From assembly GCA_022360315.1 (NCBI GenBank), contig JAKSDA010000601.1, positions 1 to 64,000 on the forward strand: 64,000 nucleotides of DNA. Reading direction: 5' to 3'. A model generated the notes under the pieces. That model worked only from the letters and a program-made list of their open reading frames with translations, was not told the origin of the DNA and ran no database searches. Position 1 is the stretch's first letter, and each line of letters opens with the position of its first letter. This DNA is from Pseudomonadota bacterium. GTDB taxonomy: Bacteria > Myxococcota_A > Polyangia > Haliangiales > Haliangiaceae. Positions 26,293 to 36,069 of this stretch are shown in pieces. The position numbers and the translations under genes were made by a program.

Positions 26293-29200
26293 ATGAAACA
26301 TGCTCCCAAGCAGATGATGCAGCGTCCCGATCGCACACCCCGACGCCCTGTGGTACGGCTGCTCCCGCAACCGGCGCCCGAGCCGGCACCAGTACTTCAA
26401 CTGGAGGAATCGAGCGAACTGGAGCATTATCAGCAGGGCGCGGGCAACGCGGCAATGGCCGGGGCTGCACAGGCCGCGACAGCGCAGGGCAACCACACGA
26501 GGGAAGCGGTTTTGCCCACGAGGGCCGCACTATTCGAGGCGACACGCCTGGTATTGCAGCGCAAGCCCGAGACCGGAGAGCCGGGTCAGCCGAGCCCGGC
26601 CAGCTGCTACGACAGCATCATTGCCCTGGCGCAGAGACCGAACACCCGGGAAGCAAGAGCCGGGGATAACGGCGGTGACAGGCCGTCCGTGCAGGCGAAA
26701 CCCGATACAGCTGTCAATGCACTGCCGGTTCAGCAATGGAATTGTAGCGAATACGGCCAGCCGACGTGCACCGAGAGCGCTGGCGATGAAGCCGACGCGA
26801 CGGCGCCCGAAGAATCAGACGTCGTTCAATCCAAATGCTCGGCCTGTGAGGCTGAACAGGCCGAACAGGCCGCGAGTGCGGCGGATGCGAACATGGTCCC
26901 GCATGAATGCTCGACCTGTGAAGAAGAGGGCAGTGACGGGGGAGCGCCGGTCCAACTGTGGAATTGTCGTGAGTACGGCCAGCCGAACTGCGTACAGAGC
27001 AAGGAGGACGGACACGATAATGACGCTGGCCAGTCGGGCTCCCCTGGCCAAAACCTGGTTCAGGCCAAATGCCCGGCCTGTGAAGCCAAAAAAGTGGCAC
27101 AGAAAAAAGCTGGTCCGAAGCATGCCACCGGGCCGGGCGCCATTCAGCAGTCGGCGCGAAAGGGACTGGCCGGAGCCAACCAGCCGCTGCCGCACCTCGA
27201 GCGCATTCAGGCGTCATTCGGACGGCACGACATTTCCAACACACGAGCTCGCGTAGGTGGTGCCGCTGCCGAGGCGGGTCGAGACATGGGGGCGCTCGCC
27301 TTTACCTCGGGCAATCAGATCGGATTTCGCCAGGCCCCGGATGTGCGCCTTGCCGCGCACGAGGCGGCCCACGTGGTGCAACAGCGAGAAGGTCTGAGCC
27401 TGCCCGGCAATGTCGGGCGTCCGGGCGATCAGTGGGAACGCAACGCGGACCAGGTGGCCGATGCAGTCGTGGCTGGTCGCTCGGCCGAGCCCTTGCTCGA
27501 CAGCATCGCCAGGCCCAGCGGAGGCGGCGATGCTCCTGTTCAACGTCAGATCACATCAGGAGCGGCGCGACAGATCGAGCTGCCACCGACTGGCGAGACG
27601 GGCCCTGCCGGCGGGGCCGCGGCCGAGGCCTGGCAGGGCGAAGGTGGTGGGGCCGCGGCGAGCGCACCACCACCTACTGAGGAACAGGCGTCCGGTTCGG
27701 CACTGGAACAGAGCGAGCAGGGCGACTCCGAAGAGCAACCGGCCGACCCAGGCGGCGAGGGACAAGGTGGCGAGGCACAGGGCGGTGAACAGCCGACTGG
27801 ACGAGGGGGAAGGATGGGCGAGTGCTATCGAGCCTCGGCCGAACCGCCACCGGACAACACGCCGGAACCGTCCTCGGACGCACCGAGCAGCGAGGTCGAG
27901 GAGGATGCCGCGGTTGCCTTTCCACCCTGGCAAGACGGACCGGACGAATGCGAGGTCGCGGAGGCATTGGACGCACAGGCCCAGCAAATCCCCGGCGAAC
28001 TTCAGGGCGGCCCCGCCACCCAGGCACTGGCCCAGCAAGGCGCCGACACGGCGCAGGGATCGGCAGACGAAAACGCAGTTGCCGCACTGGGAGCACCCAG
28101 CGAAGGTGCGCTGGGTGGCGCTGCTACCGTTCCGTCCGCGGAGGGACAGTTTTCGTCGATGGAGGGGCAGCGCGACCGAGCGGTGGCAGAGTACTTGGAG
28201 GCGACCAGTACGCTCGCCAGTGTGCCAGCGCGAGCCCAACAACTCGGGCAGAGAGTAACCTTTCAATCCCGCCACGGTGGCATGGAGGAGGAACTGGCGC
28301 GGATCAGCGCAATGGCCCAGGTGGATGCATTCATGGACTCGGCAGCCAACCAGATCCGCGGTGCCGTGGCGTTTGTGCAAAACCAGGTGCCGGCCCGACT
28401 GGGCCTATTGGCCGACTCCACCAAGGCCTCTATCGCGACCGCGATGGAGGTGGAGAAGGCCGCAATTTCAGCTCGAATCAACAGCGCCCGGGGCCAGGCT
28501 ATGGCTCAGGCCGATGCCGCACGGGAGCAAATTCTGGCCGAGTATCGGGCCAATGTCGCCACCATTCACACCGAGACCGACGCCGCGATCGCCACCCTGG
28601 AAGCCGAATACATGGCTTCGGGCGATGCCATCGCGAGTCAGGAAGAGGCGGCACTCGAGGGCGTCAACACGCGCTTTGCTACCGGCCGAGCCGCCCACGA
28701 GGCAAAGGGACCCGAGTACGGAGATCGGGCGCTGGCCAGAGGCCAGCAACACGTCGAAGCATACGAGCATTGCAAAACCGACGCCTACGGCGATTTTGAG
28801 GGCAATTATTCGGACGACGGTTTCTGGACAGGCTGTCTCACCGTGCGCAGGGCCAGGGCCCAGCAGGATGCGGCCTGTAAGACCGCGTCCGGGTACAAAG
28901 ACAATCTCATTCGCACCGCCCACAGAAAAGCCTACGAACTCAAAGAGCAGCGCACTCAGTATCGCTGCGCGGTCATCGCGGGGGCGCAACAGGTATCGGA
29001 AACGCTCGACGACACCCTCGAGCAGCTGATCGCAGGGCTCGAGGCCGGCCGCGCCCGGGCGCTGGGCGGAATTAGCACGGCGCGCAACCTGAACCTCAGT
29101 GCGATCGACCGCAGCCTGGCGGCCACCTCGAGCACGCTGGACAGGCAGGAATACACCCAGCGGCAGGCCATCAACGACTCCGGCTACTGCCAGCAAGTGG

Positions 29201-31629
29201 CCATCGAGCAACTCGCCCATGCCACTGCGGCCGGGCTTGCTCGGGGCGTGAGTGCAGCCATGGACTCGCTCGAGGCGACTCTGTCCGACTTGCGCCGGCA
29301 GCTAGAGAGCGGCGAGGTGCCCGATCCCATGGCGCTGGCCAGCATGCTGGCCGCAGCCGAGCAAGGTTTGAGCGCCGGGATGGGCTCGCTTCTCGGCAAG
29401 ATGGAAGAAGGTGCGAGCAACGCCGAGGCGCAGATCGGCGATGCGGGATGGAGTGCGTTCGAGGCCTTGCGCGCCATCACGACGAGCAATGATGAGCTGG
29501 CCATCGAGGTCGAGAGCGGTTTCAGCGGTCAAATGGCCGACCTGGTGGCCGCGGCGGCCTCGACCATGGCGGATCTGACCGACAGCCACGTCCAGCAAGC
29601 AAAGGACACGGCCGCCCAGGGGGTCACCACCATGACCCAGTTGGTACAGGGGTATGCCGAGTCGATCACCACGATCTACACCCGGGTGGACGAGGCCCTC
29701 GCGGCATCGCTGGAGGCGCTCGATCAGGAACTCGAGGGGATGCTCGGGCAGCTCGACGACCAGATCATCGCCCAGGCGTGGCGAGCGGCCGAGAGAGAGC
29801 AGCCGGCGTGGAAGGGGGTTCTGGCCATCGTGCTCATCGTCTTCGTGGTAATCGCCTCGGTGGTGGTCAGCGTGCTGACCCTGGGCGCCGGTGCGCCCTT
29901 CCTGGCAGTGGTCTTGGTCGGTGCCATTGTCGGCGCCATCAGTGCCGGCTTGATCCAGATTATCAACAACTGGGCCTCGGGACAGGAATGGCATCAGGGA
30001 CTGGTGCAGGCTGTGATCATGGGAGCGGTTGGCGGCGCGCTGGGCGGCGGCATCGGTTTTGGCGCCGGTGCTGCGGCAGGAGCGCTCTCGGCGGGGGCTG
30101 GTGCGGTCGCGCGCACCGCGATCAACATCGGCGTGAACCTGGCAGGAGACATGATCTCCGAGGGCTTGACCCAGGCGTTTGGTTATTTCGTGTTTGGCCA
30201 GAAATTTAACTGGCAGGGATTTGTGATGGCCGGCGGCATGTCGGTGGTGTCATCGGCCCGGGCTAGACCTGGAGCGGGCAGCGCCGATCTTCCTGCCGGG
30301 TCGGGCGGGCGCACGGGCGGAGCCCGCGATGCCCTGATCGAGGTGGGCGCCGGGATCGGACTGGCCGGCGGGGTCGAAATCCTCGATGTGCTCACTGGTG
30401 GAAGCTTCGACTTCAACCGCTTTGCCTCGGCCGCCGCATCCGGTGCCGCCGGGGCGCGCGCTGCCAGCCGGGGCGCTGGTACCAGGACCCCGGCCGCCGA
30501 GGTACCGACGACAGGACTGGGTCGCCTCCGTTCTCGTGCAGCCGGACTGCGGGACCGCGCGTTCAGCGGCCTGTCTGCCTTCGAAAGCGCCGTGGTCGCT
30601 CGTGGTCGCGGGCTACTGGGGCTTCCCGAGACCCCGAGTACACGACGCCGGGCCGTGGCGGACACCGAAGAGCAATTGCACCACGCGATCTGTGGGCGAT
30701 GCTTCCCGGCTGGAACAAAGGTCCTAACACCGTACGGAAATCGGAACATAGAGCATCTCCGCGCCGGAGATTTGGTTGTTGCTCGACATGAGAGCGGCCG
30801 CGGCGAGCTTGCATACCGTGAGGTATTGGAGACCTTTGAGAACGCCACCGATGTACTCCTCGAGATCACCGCCGGGGATATTAGGATTCGTACGACTCCC
30901 GGTCACGTCGTTATGGCCGTAGGGCGCGGATGGATTTTGGCGGAGGAGCTCAAGGTTGGTGACGAGTTATGCAATTCCGAGCAGCAGTATGTGAAAATCA
31001 CAGCGATCAGGCAGCAGGAGGTTCGCTGTACAACATTCAATCTGCGAGTCAAAGGGTTTCAGACGTACTTCGTCTCGAACTCTACCACAGGGCCAGGACT
31101 TTGGGTCCATAATACCAGTGCGGCCCGCATCCTCGAGCCGACGCAAGTCGTTGAACTAACGGAGCCAAAAACGATTATCTCGGATCCGGAAGTCATCAGG
31201 AGAGTACTCGGCGAGGCAATCACGGCAAGGGGCGGGCACCAGACTCCGGAGGGGGGATTCCTGCAATACTTGAGAAGAGGGGGCGGCGCTGGCTTCCTCG
31301 GCGTGACGAGAGACGTGCTGGCCCAGGTCGACACGGTTGCGGCAAATATCGAAATCAAGGGTGGTGGAATCTTAACTGTCGTGGATTTGCGGCTCGTTGA
31401 TCCTCATGCGGTGTGGGATCTCTCGGATTCCAACACGATGGCCAGGATGATCGAAGCATATCCACGCTTTGAGAAGATGTATCGTTTGATGAGATCCGAG
31501 GGGGTGGTTGCAATCCGTCATCAGATTCCCACGACGGCGGTGAAGGCTATAATGAACATATCTGGAAACTTGGCCGATGATGAAATCAAGGCGTTGGTCC
31601 GCGATCTGGCCACCTCGTGCAGTATCTGA
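26293..31629 (+). CDS. Giant DUF4157 polymorphic toxin with Hint domain
   Basis: A 1778-residue modular protein. Residues ~150-270 contain a duplicated cysteine module (WNCxEYGQPxC followed by CxAC/CxTC pairs at 182, 206 and 260) that may bind metal. A DUF4157 domain follows, with HEAAHVVQQ at 356-364, a zincin-like HExxH. After a Gly/Glu/Ala-rich linker comes ~550 residues of helical, Ala-rich coiled coil, a strongly hydrophobic Gly/Ala region (~1173-1330) able to insert into membranes, a Hint domain from C1470 (CFPAGTKVLT) to N1607 (VHN), and a 171-residue tip of unrecognised type (EIKGGGILTVVDLRL, VVAIRHQIP). Hint domains of this class are thought to release the tip by self-cleavage. DUF4157 proteins with variable tips are frequent cargo of extracellular contractile injection systems; none is encoded here. 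Start ATG 26293 is preferred over an upstream TTG. Confidence 0.85.
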   Translation: MKHAPKQMMQRPDRTPRRPVVRLLPQPAPEPAPVLQLEESSELEHYQQGAGNAAMAGAAQAATAQGNHTREAVLPTRAALFEATRLVLQRKPETGEPGQPSPASCYDSIIALAQRPNTREARAGDNGGDRPSVQAKPDTAVNALPVQQWNCSEYGQPTCTESAGDEADATAPEESDVVQSKCSACEAEQAEQAASAADANMVPHECSTCEEEGSDGGAPVQLWNCREYGQPNCVQSKEDGHDNDAGQSGSPGQNLVQAKCPACEAKKVAQKKAGPKHATGPGAIQQSARKGLAGANQPLPHLERIQASFGRHDISNTRARVGGAAAEAGRDMGALAFTSGNQIGFRQAPDVRLAAHEAAHVVQQREGLSLPGNVGRPGDQWERNADQVADAVVAGRSAEPLLDSIARPSGGGDAPVQRQITSGAARQIELPPTGETGPAGGAAAEAWQGEGGGAAASAPPPTEEQASGSALEQSEQGDSEEQPADPGGEGQGGEAQGGEQPTGRGGRMGECYRASAEPPPDNTPEPSSDAPSSEVEEDAAVAFPPWQDGPDECEVAEALDAQAQQIPGELQGGPATQALAQQGADTAQGSADENAVAALGAPSEGALGGAATVPSAEGQFSSMEGQRDRAVAEYLEATSTLASVPARAQQLGQRVTFQSRHGGMEEELARISAMAQVDAFMDSAANQIRGAVAFVQNQVPARLGLLADSTKASIATAMEVEKAAISARINSARGQAMAQADAAREQILAEYRANVATIHTETDAAIATLEAEYMASGDAIASQEEAALEGVNTRFATGRAAHEAKGPEYGDRALARGQQHVEAYEHCKTDAYGDFEGNYSDDGFWTGCLTVRRARAQQDAACKTASGYKDNLIRTAHRKAYELKEQRTQYRCAVIAGAQQVSETLDDTLEQLIAGLEAGRARALGGISTARNLNLSAIDRSLAATSSTLDRQEYTQRQAINDSGYCQQVAIEQLAHATAAGLARGVSAAMDSLEATLSDLRRQLESGEVPDPMALASMLAAAEQGLSAGMGSLLGKMEEGASNAEAQIGDAGWSAFEALRAITTSNDELAIEVESGFSGQMADLVAAAASTMADLTDSHVQQAKDTAAQGVTTMTQLVQGYAESITTIYTRVDEALAASLEALDQELEGMLGQLDDQIIAQAWRAAEREQPAWKGVLAIVLIVFVVIASVVVSVLTLGAGAPFLAVVLVGAIVGAISAGLIQIINNWASGQEWHQGLVQAVIMGAVGGALGGGIGFGAGAAAGALSAGAGAVARTAINIGVNLAGDMISEGLTQAFGYFVFGQKFNWQGFVMAGGMSVVSSARARPGAGSADLPAGSGGRTGGARDALIEVGAGIGLAGGVEILDVLTGGSFDFNRFASAAASGAAGARAASRGAGTRTPAAEVPTTGLGRLRSRAAGLRDRAFSGLSAFESAVVARGRGLLGLPETPSTRRRAVADTEEQLHHAICGRCFPAGTKVLTPYGNRNIEHLRAGDLVVARHESGRGELAYREVLETFENATDVLLEITAGDIRIRTTPGHVVMAVGRGWILAEELKVGDELCNSEQQYVKITAIRQQEVRCTTFNLRVKGFQTYFVSNSTTGPGLWVHNTSAARILEPTQVVELTEPKTIISDPEVIRRVLGEAITARGGHQTPEGGFLQYLRRGGGAGFLGVTRDVLAQVDTVAANIEIKGGGILTVVDLRLVDPHAVWDLSDSNTMARMIEAYPRFEKMYRLMRSEGVVAIRHQIPTTAVKAIMNISGNLADDEIKALVRDLATSCSI

Positions 31630-31707
31630 CGAGGCATCACAGAGGTAGTTTCGGCCAATACACCGGTCGTTGGGCCACACTCATGATGATATGCCTGGAA
31701 TACAAAA

Positions 31708-32196
31708 ATGGATGTTCAAGAAATGAATATAATCGAGGCACGTTTGGGTGAAATTCGGTGGTGTTCGGCAAGCGCAATCACGTCTGAGGCCGAGAGCTTG
31801 ATAGCGTCCCACGTGGCGAGGACTCGCAGAGTGATCAATCATCTCCAGAGGACGCAGGGACGGCCGCCTCTCGATGCCTATGCCGATGCGCAATCAGCTG
31901 GTTATCAAGCTGATGAGTATGAGGCGTTTCTGCACATGTTATTCACACGTGTGAATTATCGTCCGGCAAGAGCCAAGGAGCCGCTCGCTTTGACGATCGC
32001 GTCCTACTACTTCTGGCAGGACGACCCCGACATGGGTCACCTCCCCAACCCGTGGGAACCTCTCATGAGACTCTACGAAGCCGGTTATACGACGACATTT
32101 GAGCAGGACGATGCCGAAGGGCGGCTCGAGCTCGTAGTGGAGTATGATCGTGGACAACAGAGAAACTACCCGATCCTGAGTGGGGGCGGGGCATAG
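31708..32196 (+). CDS. Probable immunity protein for the Hint-linked toxin
   Basis: A 162-residue, soluble, acidic protein beginning 78 bases after the giant toxin gene. ATG 31708 follows GGAATACAAAA; ATG 31723 is a possible alternative. No family was recognised. Position directly downstream of a polymorphic toxin, small size, acidity and the same lower-GC composition as the toxin tip all point to an antidote; that is inference. It contains a tryptophan/tyrosine-rich middle part (IASYYFWQDDPDMGHLPNPW). Confidence 0.55.
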   Translation: MDVQEMNIIEARLGEIRWCSASAITSEAESLIASHVARTRRVINHLQRTQGRPPLDAYADAQSAGYQADEYEAFLHMLFTRVNYRPARAKEPLALTIASYYFWQDDPDMGHLPNPWEPLMRLYEAGYTTTFEQDDAEGRLELVVEYDRGQQRNYPILSGGGA

Positions 32197-32241
32197 TGCG
32201 GCAAGAGAGTAGAACCCGAGGGTTACGGTGAGATACGTCGA

Positions 32242-33264
32242 ATGAGCAACGATCGCGCCCAGCTCCAATCGATCAGAAACGCCCGACGGATCGCTCGCCG
32301 GCTCGACCTGAGCGGCGCCGACTTGGCCAGTGAGAACTTTTCCGGCCTGCGGGCAAATGGGCTCGTGCTCACTCGAGTCGATTTCAGCCGAGCCAATCTA
32401 CAGCGCATTCGCTGGGTAGACTGCCAGCTGCGTGACGCGAGGCTCGACGATGTCGACCTCTCGGATGCGGTTCTGCGCATGTGCGACTTGACGGGGGCAC
32501 GGGCCAGAGGCGCGCGTCTCACCAGGGCGCGCCTGGAGAACAGTCAGGCTCGCGGGATCGAACTGGTCGGCGCCCAGCTGGCCGGTGCGCGGTTGACCGA
32601 TACAGACCTGTCTCGAGCCAATTTGCGCGGCGCAAATGTTACCGATGGCAGTGGGACGGGTGCGTCGTTCCGCGGGGCTGACCTCGGTGGAGCACAGCTG
32701 GTTCGAGCTGATCTAACCGACGCCGACTTGCGCGGTGCAGATTTGACCAGCGCAGATTTGACCGATGCGTGTCTTCACGCCGCCGACCTGCGCGGTGCGA
32801 TCATGGATAGCGCGCGTATGGACGGCGCCGACCTGTCGGGCGCAAGGCAGGATGACGTAGCCCCGGAGTTGCCAGATACGCTGGCACCCGTGGGCGAGGC
32901 AGCTGCGCCGATCGTGGCCGAGGTTCTGTCACAGCTCGCGGGCTCGGGAACCATCGCGCAGGACGTCGCCGACAGACTTCAGGGAAAACTCCAGAACAGC
33001 CTGCTCGGCCAGCATCAAAAGGCTGCGCAGAGCGACGCGCTACCGGATTTCGCCCCGCTGGTGGGCGCACTGCTTCGCGCTATACAGGGGATGGACGGCG
33101 ACCTGTTGACCAGGGCAGCAGCCAGTCTACAGGACCGCGACATAGAGCCTCCCCCCGAGGTAGCCCGGCTTATCCGCAACGTCGCCCGAGAACTGGGAAT
33201 GGGCGAGAATGCCTCGCCAGAGGATATCCTGGCCGTACTCCGCCGGATCCCCGACCAGAAGTAA
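32242..33264 (+). CDS. Pentapeptide-repeat protein
   Basis: A 340-residue protein. Residues ~20-205 are an almost unbroken run of pentapeptide repeats of the A(D/N)LxX type (LSGADLASENF, LRGADLTSADLTDACLHAADL), forming a right-handed quadrilateral beta helix. The last ~130 residues are helical, with no repeats (VAEVLSQLAGSG, VARLIRNVARELGMGEN). It follows the probable immunity gene by 45 bases and may belong to the same operon. Pentapeptide proteins occur as effectors' accessory or immunity factors and as DNA mimics; the specific role here is unknown. Confidence 0.85.
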   Translation: MSNDRAQLQSIRNARRIARRLDLSGADLASENFSGLRANGLVLTRVDFSRANLQRIRWVDCQLRDARLDDVDLSDAVLRMCDLTGARARGARLTRARLENSQARGIELVGAQLAGARLTDTDLSRANLRGANVTDGSGTGASFRGADLGGAQLVRADLTDADLRGADLTSADLTDACLHAADLRGAIMDSARMDGADLSGARQDDVAPELPDTLAPVGEAAAPIVAEVLSQLAGSGTIAQDVADRLQGKLQNSLLGQHQKAAQSDALPDFAPLVGALLRAIQGMDGDLLTRAAASLQDRDIEPPPEVARLIRNVARELGMGENASPEDILAVLRRIPDQK

Positions 33265-33570
33265 ACGACAGCTGGCTTGGCTGTGTCTTCGGCGGTTTCG
33301 AGCAGGCTCACCTCTCGAACATCGGGCTCGAAGGAATTGCGGCCGTCGCTGTACGTCGGCGCTACATTGTCGCGCTTCCCACAGCGAGCAAACCACCTTC
33401 CCGTGCTGCGCATTTTGCTGCTACCTTCCGCGAACCGGGACAAACCGTTGCCCCGTCGCCCGCCACTCTCACCCAGCCCTTGCTGACTACTGGCGGCAAC
33501 ATGTTGGGGGTCAATGCAATCTCGACAGCATAACGAACGAACCAACGAACTGGGGGCCGACCAATATAAT

Positions 33571-33714
33571 CTAGGCGATGCTTTCGGTCACGTGGCCATC
33601 GAAGTCGATGACCAAGGGCGCCGCATCTCCAACAAACAGCTGGCTGAGGTCAATCTCGTCCGCAACGATTACCACGGCGAATGGAACTATAAAGTTGCCC
33701 CAAATATATCCTAA
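33571..33714 (+). pseudogene. C-terminal remnant of an ISAzo13-family transposase
   Basis: The 47 codons before the stop at 33712-33714 end in NLVRNDYHGEWNYKVAPN, matching the conserved C-terminus of ISAzo13-type (Rhodopirellula-type) DDE transposases, where a HGEWNY motif closes the protein. The catalytic domain is absent: upstream of ~33570 the reading frame no longer resembles a transposase. The rest of the 481-bp gap (33265-33745) contains no gene I can support. Confidence 0.7.
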
Positions 33715-33745
33715 TAAATAGATCTGGTTACTTTTGGACAAACCC

Positions 33746-34708
33746 TTAGTTGGGCTGACCATCGATGCACTCATCGATGATGGTTTGGGCTCCGCGGTCG
33801 AGCAGGTCCTCGGCCAGGGTGCGGCCCAGGGCCTCGGCGTCACGCACGGTTGCGACCTTGGCGGAGCGGTGGACCCTGAGCAGTTCCGAGCCGTCGGGAC
33901 GGCCGCACATGCCATCGATGGCGAGCTGGCCGCTGTCTTCGCGAACCGCGTGGGCGGCCAGTGGCGTCTGGCAGCTCCCGCCCAGCCGGGCCAGAAATGC
34001 TCGTTCGGCACCCACGCGCATGGCCTCGCCGGGATCGTGCATGGCGTCGCGGACCACGGCGACCAGTTCGTCGTCATCGCTTCGAGTCTCGATGCCGAGC
34101 ACGCCTTGCCCCACTGCTGGCAGACAGATGTCGGGGCCCAGTTTTTGGCTGATGCGATCGCCGAAGCCGAGGCGTATGAGCCCGGCGGAAGCGAGAACCA
34201 CGGCGTCGAAATCGCCGCTATCCAGTTTGCCCAGTCGGGTTGGCACGTTGCCGCGCAATGTGGAGATGGCGAGATCGGGTCGGGCGGCCAGGAGCTGGCA
34301 TTGCCGGCGCATGCTCGATGTGCCGACCCGGGCGCGTTCGGGTAGCTGGTCGAGGGATGCTGAGCTTTGCGCCCCGGCAATGCACAGGGCGTCCGACGGG
34401 TCTTCGCGTGCCGACACCGCGGCCAGGGTCAGGCCGGGAGCCAGCTCCGCGGGCACATCCTTCATGCTGTGCACCGCGATATCGGCCCGGACGTCGAGCA
34501 GCGCTTGCTCGATCTCCTTGACGAAGAGAGCCTTGCCGCCGATCTCGGCCAGCGGCCGGTCGAGGATGCGATCGCCGGTGGTCTTTATGACCAGGAGTTC
34601 GACCTGCCAATCGGGTACTCGGTCGAGTACTGCGTCGCGAACGTGGTTGGCTTGCCACAACGCCAATGCGCTGCCGCGCGTGGCGATCTTGATCGATTTC
34701 TTGCTCAT
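33746..34708 (-). CDS. hemC: Porphobilinogen deaminase (hydroxymethylbilane synthase)
   Basis: A 320-residue cytoplasmic enzyme that joins four porphobilinogens into hydroxymethylbilane in tetrapyrrole synthesis. Family signatures are complete: IATRGSALALWQA at the start, VHSMKDVP, RVGTSSMRRQCQL, STLRGNVPTRLGKL, and the dipyrromethane-cofactor cysteine C246 in GGSCQTPL. Its ATG overlaps the stop of hemA (ATGA), so the two are translationally coupled, in the usual order. Confidence 0.98.
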   Translation of the reverse strand: MSKKSIKIATRGSALALWQANHVRDAVLDRVPDWQVELLVIKTTGDRILDRPLAEIGGKALFVKEIEQALLDVRADIAVHSMKDVPAELAPGLTLAAVSAREDPSDALCIAGAQSSASLDQLPERARVGTSSMRRQCQLLAARPDLAISTLRGNVPTRLGKLDSGDFDAVVLASAGLIRLGFGDRISQKLGPDICLPAVGQGVLGIETRSDDDELVAVVRDAMHDPGEAMRVGAERAFLARLGGSCQTPLAAHAVREDSGQLAIDGMCGRPDGSELLRVHRSAKVATVRDAEALGRTLAEDLLDRGAQTIIDECIDGQPN

Positions 34709-36066
34709 GCCCTCTTCCTGGTTCTGGCGGGTTCGCCGCGTGCTGCTGCATGCTCGTCCTCGCCGTTGTCGCGATCTGAGTCGAGGGGAAAGAGGCGATT
34801 GGTCGCCTCGACCAGCGCCTCGGTCTCTTCGTTGTCACCGGCTTTGAGCGCGGTGAGCGGAGCATGGAGCAGCTTGTTGACGATGACGTCGCCGAGGCGC
34901 CGAATGGCTTTTTCGCGCTCCTTGGGGTTGTGGTCGCCGTCGAGCGCCTTGAGAGTGCGATCGACCTCGGCCCGGGCCACCTGGATGAAGTGCTCGCGCA
35001 GGGAGCGAATGGTTGGCACCACGCGCTGGCTGCGCAGCCATTTATCGAACTGCTCGACCTCGCCGGCAATGATCCGCTCGGCCAGTTCGGCCTCCCGGGC
35101 CCGCTCCTCGAGATTGGACGCGACGACCCGCCGGAGGTCGTCGATATCGAAGAGATAGACCCCGTCGAACCTGCCGATGCGCGGGTCGGCATCGCGCGGC
35201 ACCGCGATGTCGATGATGACGATCGACCGATAGCGCCGGGCCTTCATGGTGGTTTTGAGCAGCGGCGGGGTGAGCACGGGCTGGCGCGATCCGGTCGAGC
35301 TTATCACCACGTCGGCAATGGTCAGAAGCGAGTCCAGCTGGTCCCAGGGCCGGGGTACTCCGTCGATCTCGTTGGCCAGTATCTCGGCCTTTGTGGAGGA
35401 TCGGTTGGTGACCAGGATGGTCCCGGCGCCGGCACTGTGGAGGTGGCGCGCGGCCAGCGCCGACATCTTGCCCGCGCCGATGACGAGGACGGTCTTGCCG
35501 CTGAGATCGACGAACACACGCCTGGCCAGTTCCACCGCAACCGACGATACGTTGGCCGCGCCGCGGCTCACACCGGTCTCGCTGCGGACCCGTTTGGCGA
35601 CGCCAAAGGCGCGCTCGAGGCAGCGACCCAGGACCGAACCGGTCGCCCCGACACCGAGGGCGACACCGTAGGCAGCCTTGAGCTGGCCGAGAATCTGCGC
35701 CTCGCCCAGGACCAGTGAGTCGAGCGCCGAGGCGACCCGAAACACGTGCTCCACCGCGCCGCCCTCGGTGTGTTCGTAGATATTTTCGGCCAGCTTTTCG
35801 GCTGCTACGCCGCGCGAGGTGGACAGAAAGCTGCGCGCCTCGGAGGTGGCCTCGGCCACGACTGCAGCGGGTACACTGCGCGCGGTGGCACCGTAGACCT
35901 CGACCCGATTGCAGGTCGACAGAACCAGGGCCTCGTCGATATGCGACGAGGCGGTGAGCTCTTGCAGGGCTGCGGGCAACTCGTCATCGGTAAAGGCGAG
36001 CTTCTCGCGCAGGGCGACCGGGGCAGTGCGCCAGGAAATGCCTATGACGAAGAGATCCGATCCCAC
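34705..36066 (-). CDS. hemA: Glutamyl-tRNA reductase
   Basis: A 453-residue enzyme that reduces glutamyl-tRNA(Glu) to glutamate-1-semialdehyde, the first step of the C5 pathway to heme. The catalytic cysteine is C52 in LSTCNRVEVY; the GEAQILGQ motif, the NADPH fold GAGKMSALAA and the C-terminal dimerisation helices are intact. The last ~30 residues are a charged, probably disordered tail (DNGEDEHAAARGEP). It begins three bases after the end of the HemX-like gene and overlaps hemC. Confidence 0.98.
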   Translation of the reverse strand: MGSDLFVIGISWRTAPVALREKLAFTDDELPAALQELTASSHIDEALVLSTCNRVEVYGATARSVPAAVVAEATSEARSFLSTSRGVAAEKLAENIYEHTEGGAVEHVFRVASALDSLVLGEAQILGQLKAAYGVALGVGATGSVLGRCLERAFGVAKRVRSETGVSRGAANVSSVAVELARRVFVDLSGKTVLVIGAGKMSALAARHLHSAGAGTILVTNRSSTKAEILANEIDGVPRPWDQLDSLLTIADVVISSTGSRQPVLTPPLLKTTMKARRYRSIVIIDIAVPRDADPRIGRFDGVYLFDIDDLRRVVASNLEERAREAELAERIIAGEVEQFDKWLRSQRVVPTIRSLREHFIQVARAEVDRTLKALDGDHNPKEREKAIRRLGDVIVNKLLHAPLTALKAGDNEETEALVEATNRLFPLDSDRDNGEDEHAAARGEPARTRKRA

Positions 36067-36069
36067 GGT

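Noticed and set aside
26081..26545. N-terminal part of the minus-strand frame containing the IS630 fragment
   Set aside because: It is antisense to the DUF4157 toxin gene and shows no transposase similarity.
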